DNA of 64,000 bases from Streptomyces sp. MMG1533 (lineage in GTDB: Bacteria; Actinomycetota; Actinomycetes; Streptomycetales; Streptomycetaceae): positions 1 to 64,000 of the forward strand of contig NZ_LGDG01000134.1 in NCBI RefSeq assembly GCF_001279775.1, read 5' to 3'. The notes beneath the pieces are model-generated. The model did not search any database. It was not told the origin of the DNA and saw only the letters and a list, made by a program, of their open reading frames with translations. A program made the position numbers and the translations under genes. Below, piece by piece: positions 24,396 through 33,162 of the stretch; the first letter of the stretch is position 1, and every line of letters begins with the position of its first letter.

Positions 24396-25112
24396 ATGAA
24401 TCAGCAGCTCCTGGCCAAGACCTTCGTCGAGCTGGCGGACAACCTGGTCGCCGACTTCGATCTGATCGACTTCCTGCGCCTGCTGACCGACCGCTGCGTC
24501 GGCCTGCTCGGCGCGAACGCCGCCGGGGTGCTGCTCGCCGACCGGAACGGCGAACTTCGCGTGATGGCCGCCTCGGACGAACAGGTACGTCTGCTGGAGC
24601 TCTTCCAGCTCCAGAACGACGAAGGTCCCTGTCTCGACTGCTTCCGCACCGGCGCGCCCGTGGCCGTCGCCGACCTCAGCAGGGAGACCGCCCGCTGGCC
24701 GCGCTTCGCCGTACAGGCCGGGCGCAGCGGCTTCGGGGCGGTCCAGGCCCTGCCGATGCGGCTGCGGGACGAGGTCGTCGGCGCCCTCAACCTCTTCCGC
24801 GCCGCCCCCGGCCCCTTCGACCCGGCCTCCACACCCCTGGCCCAGGCCCTGGCCGACGTCGCCACCATCAGCCTCCTGCAACAACGCACCACAGAACGCC
24901 ACACGGTCCTCAACGAACAGCTGCAGAACGCGCTGAACAGCCGTGTACTGATCGAACAGGCCAAGGGCAAACTCGCCGAACGCCAGGGCATCGACATGGA
25001 ACAGGCCTTCACCGCGCTGCGCGCCTACGCCCGCGCGCACAACCGCCGCCTGTCCGACCTGGCCCGCGCCTTCATCGACGGCGCGGAACCTCTTCCCGGC
25101 CTGAACGCCTGA
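24396..25112 (+). CDS. GAF-ANTAR domain protein
   Basis: This 238-residue protein has a GAF domain (FVELADNLVADFDLIDFLRL, LQNDEGPCLDCFRTG, FGAVQALPMRLRDEVVGALN) and a C-terminal ANTAR domain (RVLIEQAKGKLAERQGIDME, then QAFTALRAYARAHNRRLSDL). It is the most canonical ANTAR protein of the four in this cluster. ATG at 24396 follows CAGAGGG by 8 bases. It is separated from the previous GAF-ANTAR gene by the polypyrimidine tract, so it may be transcribed separately. Confidence 0.92.
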   Translation: MNQQLLAKTFVELADNLVADFDLIDFLRLLTDRCVGLLGANAAGVLLADRNGELRVMAASDEQVRLLELFQLQNDEGPCLDCFRTGAPVAVADLSRETARWPRFAVQAGRSGFGAVQALPMRLRDEVVGALNLFRAAPGPFDPASTPLAQALADVATISLLQQRTTERHTVLNEQLQNALNSRVLIEQAKGKLAERQGIDMEQAFTALRAYARAHNRRLSDLARAFIDGAEPLPGLNA

Positions 25113-25181
25113 CCCGGCCCATGCCCATGCCCCTGACCCTGACCCTGCCCCGGCCCCGGCCCCTGTCCCTGGCCCTGTCCC

Positions 25182-26249
25182 TCACCGGCAGGACTGCGCG
25201 GGCTGCGACGGCACCAGTACCGGCTCTCCGCGGGGCGGATCGCCCGCCTCGCCGAGATCCGTCCGCCGGCTCGTGCGGCGCCACAGCCGTCCCGGCGACA
25301 GGTAGAAGCGGTCCGGCAGGAACACGGCGTCCGCGATGATCATCGCGCCGGAGAAGAGGGGCAGTCCCATGAGGACGGCGATGCCCAGGTGCATGCTCAG
25401 CAGCATGGTCAGGACCGGGTACTTGAGCCGTCCGAACAGGACGAACGGGAAGGCGACCTGCAACAGCACCGTGAGGTAGCAGGCGATGCTGATCAGTACG
25501 TCGTGCTCGTCCACGATGAGGGAGAGCTCGGGCCATGGCCGGAACAGGTCGAGGTTCAGGACGTAGTGGAGAGCGGTCCCGTTGCCCCAGGAGCCGCCCT
25601 GCACCTTGTAGAGACCCGCGGATCCGTAGAGGAAGCAGACCTGGGCCGCGATGACGAACATGGCGCAGTTGTGCAGTACCGCCGTCAACGTCCGGCGGAA
25701 CCGGCGGAGTTCCTCTGCTCCCTGAGCCACCGGCGTACGCGGCGCCGTGCCCGCGAAGGCCCGAAGGCGGTTTCTGCGCGCATCCAGGGACCAGCGCCTG
25801 CCGCACGTGGTGAAGACGAGGTACATGGCCATGAGGAGGATGAGGTTGTCTCCTCCGTCGGTCATGAAGATCGCTCTGGCGTGGAACGAGGCCACCATGA
25901 CAGCGAACAGCACGGACACCGCTCTGGTCCGCCAGCCCAGCATGAACAGCGCGGACGTGACGAGGGCCAGCGCGTAACAGACCTCGAAGTACGCCCGGCT
26001 GTCGGACAGCGTGAGGATGCTGGCCCACCCCGTCTGGTCGAACAGCTGCCTCGCCAGCTCGGGCGTCCACGGCGACCCGGGGCCCCAGATCTCGTCGCGG
26101 TGCGGAAACTCGCGCAACAGGAAGACCAGGTAGAGGAGTCCGTACCCGATGCGCAGGACCGCCGCGGCGTAGAGGGACACCGGCCGCTCCGTCAGGACGG
26201 TGAGAAACTCACCGATCCGGCGCGGTGCGCGCGTCTGCTCAGTTTCCAT
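25182..26249 (-). CDS. HTTM domain membrane protein (VKGC-like)
   Basis: This 355-residue multi-pass protein has the HTTM pattern: AAAVLRIGYGLLYLVFLLRE at the first helix, GDNLILLMAMYLVFTTCGRRW, VCFLYGSAGLYKVQGGSWGN and the late helices VLLQVAFPFVLFGRLKYPVL and LSMHLGIAVLMGLPLFSGAM. HTTM is the membrane core of vitamin K-dependent gamma-carboxylases; the bacterial stand-alone forms have unknown activity. Its start overlaps the end of the DUF5819 gene by 11 bases, so these two are one unit, with the ice-binding protein gene immediately upstream. Confidence 0.88.
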   Translation of the reverse strand: METEQTRAPRRIGEFLTVLTERPVSLYAAAVLRIGYGLLYLVFLLREFPHRDEIWGPGSPWTPELARQLFDQTGWASILTLSDSRAYFEVCYALALVTSALFMLGWRTRAVSVLFAVMVASFHARAIFMTDGGDNLILLMAMYLVFTTCGRRWSLDARRNRLRAFAGTAPRTPVAQGAEELRRFRRTLTAVLHNCAMFVIAAQVCFLYGSAGLYKVQGGSWGNGTALHYVLNLDLFRPWPELSLIVDEHDVLISIACYLTVLLQVAFPFVLFGRLKYPVLTMLLSMHLGIAVLMGLPLFSGAMIIADAVFLPDRFYLSPGRLWRRTSRRTDLGEAGDPPRGEPVLVPSQPAQSCR

Positions 26250-27027
26250 GGGAGGTCACCTTCCACCAGGGCAGGTACCGCGTTTCGGCAGGCTTCGATG
26301 CGGCGGCGGCCTGGCCTGTCCCGCCGACCTCGGCCGGCGCGGCGATGGGCACCGTGATCACGCGCAGCTGGACGGACTCGAAGCTTCCGCCTCGTCGGCC
26401 GGAGATGCGGTCCGCCGCGATGTTGGCCAGGTACTGCTGGATCATCAGCGCCCGCTGCGAGCCCGGCCGGTCGTCGCCGCCGTGGGTCTCGAGGTACGAA
26501 CTCCAGGCCCGCCGCAGCATGTTCTGTGTCGTATGGCTCGGGAAGGCGTTGTGCTCCACCGCCGAGTTGTCGACGGCGGTCAGGTCGAACCAGCCACTCA
26601 CCCGCACGCTGCCGTCCGGGGCGGTGTGCATGGTCCTCGCCGAAATCTGCCGGTTGACCGACTCGGGATCCGGCGCGAAGAGCCGCCAGTTCTGCTCGAA
26701 CAGCGGAAAGACCCACGCATTGACCTGCCGACTGTATTGCCGGGAGAGGGGGTTCGGTGGTGCCACGTGCAAAAACACGAGGAGAACATGCACCAGGGCC
26801 GTCGCGAGGCACAGGATCACGGTGACACTCGTTCCCGCTCTCAGGAGAACGCGCGAAGGCTCGGCGGGCTGCCGTTGGTACGCAGGGGGTTTTTCACCCC
26901 GGTCTCGCTGTTCTGTCGGCTCGACGCCGGCGCTGGCTTCTCTCATCGCTTCTCCTGCGATTTCGCCAACGGCGCGCGACGGAATCGACAAACGATCCGC
27001 CGCGCGCCGGTCGTCCTGCTCGCTCAA
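26239..27027 (-). CDS. DUF5819 family membrane-anchored protein
   Basis: This 262-residue protein has a long hydrophilic N-terminus, one membrane helix (VTVILCLATALVHVLLVFLH) and an extracytoplasmic domain with NAWVFPLFEQNWRLFAPDPE, a family hallmark of DUF5819 proteins, which I recall as regular partners of HTTM proteins. The frame begins at TTG 27027, only 7 bases after the ice-binding protein stop and with no clear ribosome binding site, so translation is probably coupled. It likely forms a complex with the HTTM protein; the role is unknown. Confidence 0.8.
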   Translation of the reverse strand: MSEQDDRRAADRLSIPSRAVGEIAGEAMREASAGVEPTEQRDRGEKPPAYQRQPAEPSRVLLRAGTSVTVILCLATALVHVLLVFLHVAPPNPLSRQYSRQVNAWVFPLFEQNWRLFAPDPESVNRQISARTMHTAPDGSVRVSGWFDLTAVDNSAVEHNAFPSHTTQNMLRRAWSSYLETHGGDDRPGSQRALMIQQYLANIAADRISGRRGGSFESVQLRVITVPIAAPAEVGGTGQAAAASKPAETRYLPWWKVTSHGN

Positions 27028-27033
27028 ATGGAG

Positions 27034-28329
27034 CTAGGCAGACTTCTTGTCGTGGCTTTCGCGAACGCTGCCATAGCCATCGGGCTTCCCGGGCTTCTCG
27101 GGCTTGCCGGGCTTGCCCGGCTTCCCCTCGTGGCCACCGGGCTTCCCCTCGTGGCCACCGGGCTTCCCCTCGTGGCCACCGGGCTTCTCACCATGCTCGT
27201 GGCCACCGGGCTTCTCACCATGCTCGTGGCCACCGGGCTTCTCACCGTGGTGGCGGCCCGGCTTCTCGCCATGGTGGCCGCCGGGTCCACCGATCACGCC
27301 ACCCGCGGCGCCGCCGCCCAGGGTTCCTCCCGAGGCGCCACCCGGGGTTCCTCCTGAGGTGCCGCCGTCGGTTCCTCCTGAGGTGCCGCCATCGGTTCCT
27401 CCTGAGGTGCCGCCGGACAGGACGCCACCGAGAACCCCACCGATGACACCGCCCACCGTCGTGCCGCCGGTCAGGACGCCACCGAGAACCCCACCGCTGA
27501 TGACGCCGCCCACCGTCGTCGTGCCGCCGGTGGTCCCGTCCGCGCACGGCCCCAGGAAGATGTTGTTGGTGTCCAGCGTCACGGCGCCGAGACCGGTACC
27601 GCCCGCATCGGCCAGCAACCGGCCGTTGATGGACGCGTCCGTGTTGGCGGTGATCGAGGTGTGGGCCAGGATGGTGCCCCCGAACTCGGATTCGGTACCG
27701 AGCACGGCCGAGCTGCCCACCTGCCAGAACACATTGCACGGCGAGGCGCCGTTGACGAAGCTCACCGTGCTGTTGGATGCCGTCGTCAGCGCCGAACCGA
27801 TCTGGAACACCCAGACGGCATTGGGGTTGCCCAAGGCGTCCAGGGTGAGTGTGCCGGTGATGGCAGCGGAGCTGTTCGCCTTGTAGATGCCTGGCGTCAG
27901 CGTCTGACCACCGAACTCGTGGGGAGCGTCGTTGTACACCGCGTTCGGCGGAACCTGTCCGGCAGCCTGGTTGTACCCGGTGGTCAGGTGGTTCTTGGCC
28001 AGGGCGGCGACACCATCGGCAGCGTGCAGAGTCCCGGGGGGAGTCACGATGCCGGGCCCTCCGTCGGACGCGAAGAACCCGGTGATGGCCGACCCGGGAC
28101 TCACGCCGACGTTGCGGCCGTTGACGACCGTGGGACCGGTGTTGGTGACCGTCGCACCAGCCAGCACTCCGAAGCTGGCCGCCGTACCCAGAGGGACAGG
28201 AGTCGCAACGGCATTTGCGCGCGTCGGCGTCAACGCGAGGATGACGGCGGCGATCACCACAGCCGTCACCGCCGCAATCCAGACCGACATCGGACGCCGT
28301 AGAGGCGCCTCAGGAATATTCAGCGTCAT
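27034..28329 (-). CDS. Ice-binding-like (DUF3494) secreted protein with Gly/His/Glu-Lys-Pro repeat tail
   Basis: This 431-residue exported protein begins with a signal peptide (SVWIAAVTAVVIAAVILAL ... TRANA). A DUF3494 domain follows: LGTAASFGVLAGATVTNTGP, GFFASDGGPGIVTPPG, FGGQTLTPGIYKANSSAAIT and GTILAHTSITANTDASINGR. The last 170 residues are low complexity: Gly/Val/Leu blocks, GGTSGGTDGG units, then His-Glu-Gly-Lys-Pro units (GGHEHGEKP, GGHEGKP) with about ten glutamates. There is no LPxTG anchor. DUF3494 proteins bind ice or act as adhesins; here cell-envelope adhesion is at least as likely. It is the first gene of an operon with DUF5819 and HTTM genes. Confidence 0.88.
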   Translation of the reverse strand: MTLNIPEAPLRRPMSVWIAAVTAVVIAAVILALTPTRANAVATPVPLGTAASFGVLAGATVTNTGPTVVNGRNVGVSPGSAITGFFASDGGPGIVTPPGTLHAADGVAALAKNHLTTGYNQAAGQVPPNAVYNDAPHEFGGQTLTPGIYKANSSAAITGTLTLDALGNPNAVWVFQIGSALTTASNSTVSFVNGASPCNVFWQVGSSAVLGTESEFGGTILAHTSITANTDASINGRLLADAGGTGLGAVTLDTNNIFLGPCADGTTGGTTTVGGVISGGVLGGVLTGGTTVGGVIGGVLGGVLSGGTSGGTDGGTSGGTDGGTSGGTPGGASGGTLGGGAAGGVIGGPGGHHGEKPGRHHGEKPGGHEHGEKPGGHEHGEKPGGHEGKPGGHEGKPGGHEGKPGKPGKPEKPGKPDGYGSVRESHDKKSA

Positions 28330-28656
28330 CGAGGGGCCAACTCCTGTGAGAAAGGCGACTATTCGGTGATTCCTGGTCGCACAGAATCGCCTGCTTCTGT
28401 CGCGGGCATATTACGCAGACAAGAAATCAAATTACGGTTCATTCGAGCGTTGTCCCTGAAATCGACTAACGCATTGCGAATAACATAGAAATACTTAATG
28501 GGCCGAATGGCGGCGGCTGACCACCCAGGACCTCACACCGGCCGTTCACGCGACGAAGCGTGCGCGACGTCTTGACGTGTACTTGGCATGATGGCTTCAT
28601 GGGAGCGCTCCCATAATCACGCGGGCAATCCCCCCACCCGGTGCGAGAGGAACCCC
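28330..28656. other. Divergent intergenic region, partly AT-rich
   Basis: This region contains no gene. Bases 28400-28500 are unusually A/T-rich for this genome and probably hold the promoter of the ice-binding operon. The right part holds the CebR-type box at 28600-28613 and the leader of the esterase gene. Confidence 0.6.
28600..28613. promoter_or_regulatory. CebR-type operator (perfect 14-bp palindrome)
   Basis: TGGGAGCGCTCCCA is the consensus binding site of the LacI-family repressor CebR, which controls cello-oligosaccharide and cellulolytic genes in Streptomyces (consensus from memory). It lies 44 bases upstream of the esterase start, with the -10-like CATAAT (28612-28617) overlapping its right edge, ideal for repression. 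Confidence 0.8.
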
Positions 28657-30681
28657 ATGCAGACCTCCCCCCACCCGGCAGGACCCGACCCGGCCGGACC
28701 CCACCCGGCCGGACTCCGCAAGGCCGGACGAGGACTGGCGGCCGCTCTCACGGCCGTACTCATCGCCTGTCTGCTCTCCTTGACCGGCGCCCCCCGAGCC
28801 CACGCCGCGCCGGGCGACGGCTCGGTGTCCGACCCCAACATCGCCTACGTCGGCCGCTGGGACACCGGCTCGGGCACGACGGCCGTGGCCAACTGGACGG
28901 GCGCGTACGTGCAGACGTCCTTCACCGGCACCACGGTGAAGGTGAAGACCAGAGACGCGGTTAACTTCTACGCGAGCGTCGACGGCAAGCCCGACGTCTT
29001 CTACGCGGGCGTACGCGGCACGGTGAACCTGACTCCCCAGCCCCTGTCGTCGGGCACCCACACCCTGCGGATCAACTACCGCTCCGGAGACACCGCCTTC
29101 CAGGGCCTGGTCCTGGACTCCGGTGCCCGCACGGTCGCTCCGGCCGCATCGGCCGGGCTGATCGAGTTCGTCGGCGACTCCATCACCGCCGGCGCCCTCA
29201 CCGACCGGCTGGCGCTCGACTCGTACGCCTGGAAGACCGGCGAACAACTGGGGATGCGGCACACCCAGGTCGCCCGCTCCGGGTACTGCCTCGTAGCCCA
29301 GTCCGGCTGCACCGGTCTGAGCAGCCAGTTCTTCAGACTGGCCAGCACCGGCGGTACGGACTGGGACTTCTCCCGCTACCAGGCGAGCGCGGTCGTCATC
29401 AACCTCGGCACCAACGACATCGGGCACGGCGTGACCGGCGCCGCGTTCCAGTCGGCGTACACCGCGTTCCTGCGCGACATCCGCGCCAAGTACCCGAACG
29501 CGGTCCTCTTCGCGGTGCAGACCCTCAAGAAGCGCTACGTCACCGAGACGAAGGCCGCCGTCAGCGCCCGCAACAGCGCCGGTGACGCCAAGGTCCGCTA
29601 CGTCGACACGACGGGCTGGCTCACCGACGGCACCGACTACGAGGACGGCAACGGGCACCCCAACGAAGCGGGCCACACCAAGTTCGCGAACCGCCTGGCC
29701 CCCGTCATCAGCGGCGCCACGACCCTGTCCGCCAGGGCGGCGGCACCCGGCCAGCCCGGCGACCCGAACATCAAGTTCGTCGGGCGCTGGGACACCACCA
29801 GTTCCGCCACCGCCTACACGCCCTACTGGGCCGGCGCGTACTACCGCGTCGGTTTCACCGGCACGACCGTCCGGCTCAAGCAGCGGAACACGATCGACTT
29901 CTGGGCGCGCATCGACGACGGGCCCGTGAAGTTCTACGACGACGTCAAGGGGACGGTGAACCTGACCCCGGCCGCGCTGCCCGCCGGCCGGCACACCCTC
30001 CAGGTCAACTACCAGGTGGTCGCGGGTTCCTACCGCGGTGACGCCGTCTTCCAGGGGCTCGTCCTCGACAGCGGCGCGACGACCTTCGCGCCGGCCGCCC
30101 CGGGCAAGCTGATCGAGTTCGTCGGCGACTCGATCACCGTGGGCACGACGACCTCGCAGAACGCCCGTACCGCCTACGGCTGGCTGATCGGGGAACGGCT
30201 GGGCACCGAGCACACACAGATCGCCCAGGGAGGCGCCTGCCTCGTGGCCGCGGCAGACGGGTGCGTGGGCCTGGAGCAGCAGTTCACCAAGCTCAACCCG
30301 AATGCCACCACACCCGACTGGGACCTCTCCCGCTACCGGGCCGACGCGGTCGTCATCAACCTCGGCACCAACGACGTCGGGCACGGGGTGAGCTCGACGC
30401 AGTTCCAGGCGGCCTACACCAGCCTGCTGCGCAAGGTCCGCGCCGCCTACCCGCAGGCCTGGATCTTCGCGCTGGAGACCTTCCGCGGACGGTACGTCCC
30501 GCAGACGCAAGCCGCCGTCGGCGCGGCGGTCCAGGGCGGCGACTCGCGGGTCTCCTTCGTCGACACCACGGGCTGGCTGGGCTCCGGCGACCTCACCGAC
30601 TCGGTGCACCCCAACGACCAGGGCCACCGCGTCATCGCCGACCGCCTCGCACCGGTCATCGCCGCCAGGATCGGGGCCTGA
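28657..30681 (+). CDS. Secreted two-domain SGNH esterase (CE2-like, tandem)
   Basis: This 674-residue exported enzyme has a signal peptide ending near PRAHAAPG and two homologous units, each a CE2-like N-terminal jelly-roll (AYVGRWDTGSGTTAVANWTG; KFVGRWDTTSSATAYTPYWA) and an SGNH hydrolase domain. Unit 1 has FVGDSITAG (about residue 173), NLGTNDIGHG and GHPNEAGH; unit 2 has FVGDSITVG (about residue 490), NLGTNDVGHG and VHPNDQGH, so both catalytic sites look intact. CE2 enzymes deacetylate plant-cell-wall sugars. ATG at 28657 follows GAGAGGAA. A CebR-type box just upstream links it to cellulose utilisation. Confidence 0.9.
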   Translation: MQTSPHPAGPDPAGPHPAGLRKAGRGLAAALTAVLIACLLSLTGAPRAHAAPGDGSVSDPNIAYVGRWDTGSGTTAVANWTGAYVQTSFTGTTVKVKTRDAVNFYASVDGKPDVFYAGVRGTVNLTPQPLSSGTHTLRINYRSGDTAFQGLVLDSGARTVAPAASAGLIEFVGDSITAGALTDRLALDSYAWKTGEQLGMRHTQVARSGYCLVAQSGCTGLSSQFFRLASTGGTDWDFSRYQASAVVINLGTNDIGHGVTGAAFQSAYTAFLRDIRAKYPNAVLFAVQTLKKRYVTETKAAVSARNSAGDAKVRYVDTTGWLTDGTDYEDGNGHPNEAGHTKFANRLAPVISGATTLSARAAAPGQPGDPNIKFVGRWDTTSSATAYTPYWAGAYYRVGFTGTTVRLKQRNTIDFWARIDDGPVKFYDDVKGTVNLTPAALPAGRHTLQVNYQVVAGSYRGDAVFQGLVLDSGATTFAPAAPGKLIEFVGDSITVGTTTSQNARTAYGWLIGERLGTEHTQIAQGGACLVAAADGCVGLEQQFTKLNPNATTPDWDLSRYRADAVVINLGTNDVGHGVSSTQFQAAYTSLLRKVRAAYPQAWIFALETFRGRYVPQTQAAVGAAVQGGDSRVSFVDTTGWLGSGDLTDSVHPNDQGHRVIADRLAPVIAARIGA

Positions 30682-30803
30682 GGGACGCCGGGCGGACGTC
30701 CGGAGGCGGTGCAACCCGGTCGACCAAGTCCGACTTGTCCGTTTCTGGTGCGGCGGGCACGCTGAGGACTATGAGTGACACGCCCGGCGTGAATTGAGCA
30801 CGG

Positions 30804-33161
30804 ATGGACACCAGAGCCGCCACGGCCACCATCAGCCCCCGAGGCACCGTCACGGGCTGGAGCGAGGGGGCCCGGCGGCTGCTGGGCTACCGCGCCTCGG
30901 ACGTCGTGGGCCACGCCGCGGCCGAGCTGCTCGCCGTGGAAGGCTCCCGCCCGGCCGGGGTCACCCTCGTCGACTCGCAGGAATGGAGCGGCACGGCGGC
31001 CTTCCGTCACCAGGACGGTCGTCGCGTCGATCTGGCCCTGCACTCCTACCCCTCACTGGACGGCGACGGCAAGGCCCAGGGATTCGTCGTGACCGCCACC
31101 GCGGACACGGCCGAGCCGGGATACGACCGGAGGATGGTGGAGTGGGCGTCCACCCAGTCCTCCGTTGCCATGTCCACATTCACCACGGGGTCGCGCCGCT
31201 GGCGGCCCAACACGGTGGCGTCGGCGGAAACAGGGTCGCCGTACCCGGTCGTCCTCGACGCGGAGGGCGCCGACGAGGGGTTTCTGCGGCTCGTCCACCA
31301 GGTGGCCGAGGACGCGAAGCCGATGCGCTACGAGCGCTTCGCACCGGGACCTTCCTCGTCCCGGCAGCACGCCTGGATCATCGAGTTGTGGCCCGTCACG
31401 GACCCCTCCACCGGCCGGGTGTGCGGGGTCGGCACCGCGGCGTTCAACAGCAGCGAGCAGCACTGGGCCCGGCAGCGCCTGGCTTTGCTGAACGAGGCGG
31501 GTGCCTGTATCGGCACCACCCTGGACGTGGAGCGCACCGCCCAGGAACTCGCCGACCTGGCCGTGCCCCGGCTGGCCGACTTCGTCAGCGTGGACCTGCT
31601 CGACTCCGTGACGCGCGGGGAGGAGCCGGTGCCGGGCCCCGTCGACGCGGCCGTGGTGCTGCGCCGGATCGCCCACCAGTCCGCCGCCGAGGGCGTGCCC
31701 GAGGCCGCCGTGCGCCTCGGCCACGTCGACACCTACCCCGCGTTCTCGCCTCCCGCCCGCTGCCTGGCCACCGGCCGACCCCTGCTCAGCGGGACGGACG
31801 ACCCCGACTTCGTCCAGTGGATCGCCCGGCACGAGGCCAGAAGCGCCAGCGTGCGGGCGTACGGATTCCACTCGATCATGGCGGTCCCGCTGCGGGCCCG
31901 CGGGATCACGCTCGGTGTGGCGGTCTTCGCCCGGGGCAGTTCCTCGGAGCCCTTCGAGCAGGACGACCTGGTCCTCGCCGAGGAACTCGCGGGCAGGGCG
32001 GCCGTCGGCATCGACAACGCGCGCCGCTACACCCAGGAGCACACCAACGCCCTCACCCTCCAGCGCAGCCTGCTGCCCCACGGCCTGCCCCGACAGGCGG
32101 CCGTCGAAGTGGCGTACCGCTATCTCCCGGCCGGCTCGGGGGTCGGCGTGGGCGGCGACTGGTTCGACGTGGTTCCCCTGTCCGGCACCCGGGTCGCCCT
32201 GGTCGTCGGCGACGTGGTCGGGCACGGCCTGCACGCCTCCGCCACCATGGGCCGGCTCCGCACGGCGGTGCGCACCCTCGCCGATGTCGACCTGCCCCCG
32301 GACGAGCTCCTCACCCACCTCGACGACCTGGTCACCCACCTCACCTACGACGACGAGAGCATCCCCGAGGAGATGCCGTCCGCCGGCGAGATCGGCGCCA
32401 CCTGCCTGTACGCCGTCTACGACCCGGTCTCCCGCGTCTGCACCCTCGCCAGCGCCGGCCACCCGCCGCCCGCCGTGCTGTATCCCGACGGCACGGTCAG
32501 TGTGGTCCGACTCTCCCCGGGGCCGCTGCTGGGCGTCGGCGGACTGCCCTTCGAGGCCACCGAGCTGGAACTGCCCGAAGGCAGCCTGCTCGCCTTCTAC
32601 ACCGACGGCCTGATCGAGTCCCGCGACCACGACATCGGCCTCGGCCTCGACCGGCTGTGCGAATCGCTCGGCTCACCCGCCCCGTCGCTGGAGGTCACCT
32701 GCGACGCCGTACTCAAAGCGCTGCTCCCCGAAAGCCCGGACGACGACGTGGCCCTGCTCCTCGCCCGCACCCGCGCCCTGCACACCGACCAGGTCGCCGC
32801 CTGGTCCCTGCCGTCCGACCCGTCGATCGTCGCGGACGCCCGCGCCCAGGCCTCCCGCCAGCTGGCCGCCTGGGGGCTGGAGGAAGCGGCGTTCGTCACC
32901 GAGCTGGTGGTGAGCGAGCTGGTCACCAACGCCATCCGGTACGGGGAGGTCCCCATCGGGCTGCGGCTGATCCGCGACCGGACGCTGATCTGCGAGGTCT
33001 CCGACGCCAGCAGCACCGCACCCCACCTGCGCCGCGCCCGTACCTACGACGAGGGCGGACGCGGGCTGCACATGGTCGCCCAGCTCACCCAGGGCTGGGG
33101 CACCCGCCAGACCCCGACCGGCAAGACCATCTGGGCCGAACAACCCCTGCCGGTCAGCTGA
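30804..33161 (+). CDS. PAS-GAF-SpoIIE phosphatase with C-terminal HATPase
   Basis: This 785-residue soluble signalling protein has an N-terminal PAS domain (ISPRGTVTGWSEGARRLLGY), a middle PAS-like part, a GAF domain (YGFHSIMAVPLRARGITLGV), a PP2C/SpoIIE phosphatase (LQRSLLPHGLP, GVGGDWFDVVPL, VVGDVVGHG, ESPDDDVALLLART with metal-binding aspartates intact) and a C-terminal GHKL kinase-like domain (TELVVSELVTNAIRYG, EGGRGLHMVAQLTQGWG). It thus combines both arms of an anti-sigma partner switch. It is followed one base later by a LacI-like gene and a sugar importer, all in one direction, so it probably reports on the imported compound. Confidence 0.92.
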   Translation: MDTRAATATISPRGTVTGWSEGARRLLGYRASDVVGHAAAELLAVEGSRPAGVTLVDSQEWSGTAAFRHQDGRRVDLALHSYPSLDGDGKAQGFVVTATADTAEPGYDRRMVEWASTQSSVAMSTFTTGSRRWRPNTVASAETGSPYPVVLDAEGADEGFLRLVHQVAEDAKPMRYERFAPGPSSSRQHAWIIELWPVTDPSTGRVCGVGTAAFNSSEQHWARQRLALLNEAGACIGTTLDVERTAQELADLAVPRLADFVSVDLLDSVTRGEEPVPGPVDAAVVLRRIAHQSAAEGVPEAAVRLGHVDTYPAFSPPARCLATGRPLLSGTDDPDFVQWIARHEARSASVRAYGFHSIMAVPLRARGITLGVAVFARGSSSEPFEQDDLVLAEELAGRAAVGIDNARRYTQEHTNALTLQRSLLPHGLPRQAAVEVAYRYLPAGSGVGVGGDWFDVVPLSGTRVALVVGDVVGHGLHASATMGRLRTAVRTLADVDLPPDELLTHLDDLVTHLTYDDESIPEEMPSAGEIGATCLYAVYDPVSRVCTLASAGHPPPAVLYPDGTVSVVRLSPGPLLGVGGLPFEATELELPEGSLLAFYTDGLIESRDHDIGLGLDRLCESLGSPAPSLEVTCDAVLKALLPESPDDDVALLLARTRALHTDQVAAWSLPSDPSIVADARAQASRQLAAWGLEEAAFVTELVVSELVTNAIRYGEVPIGLRLIRDRTLICEVSDASSTAPHLRRARTYDEGGRGLHMVAQLTQGWGTRQTPTGKTIWAEQPLPVS

Positions 33162-33162
33162 G

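Noticed and set aside
25113..25181. C-rich hexamer-like repeats between convergent genes as a functional element
   Set aside because: The stretch is simple-sequence DNA between two gene ends; no symmetry or motif beyond the repeat is visible.
28597..30714. A 705-codon open frame antisense to the two-domain esterase
   Set aside because: The sense strand has a signal peptide, two intact catalytic sites and a ribosome binding site; the antisense product is Gly/Arg/Val-rich shadow sequence.
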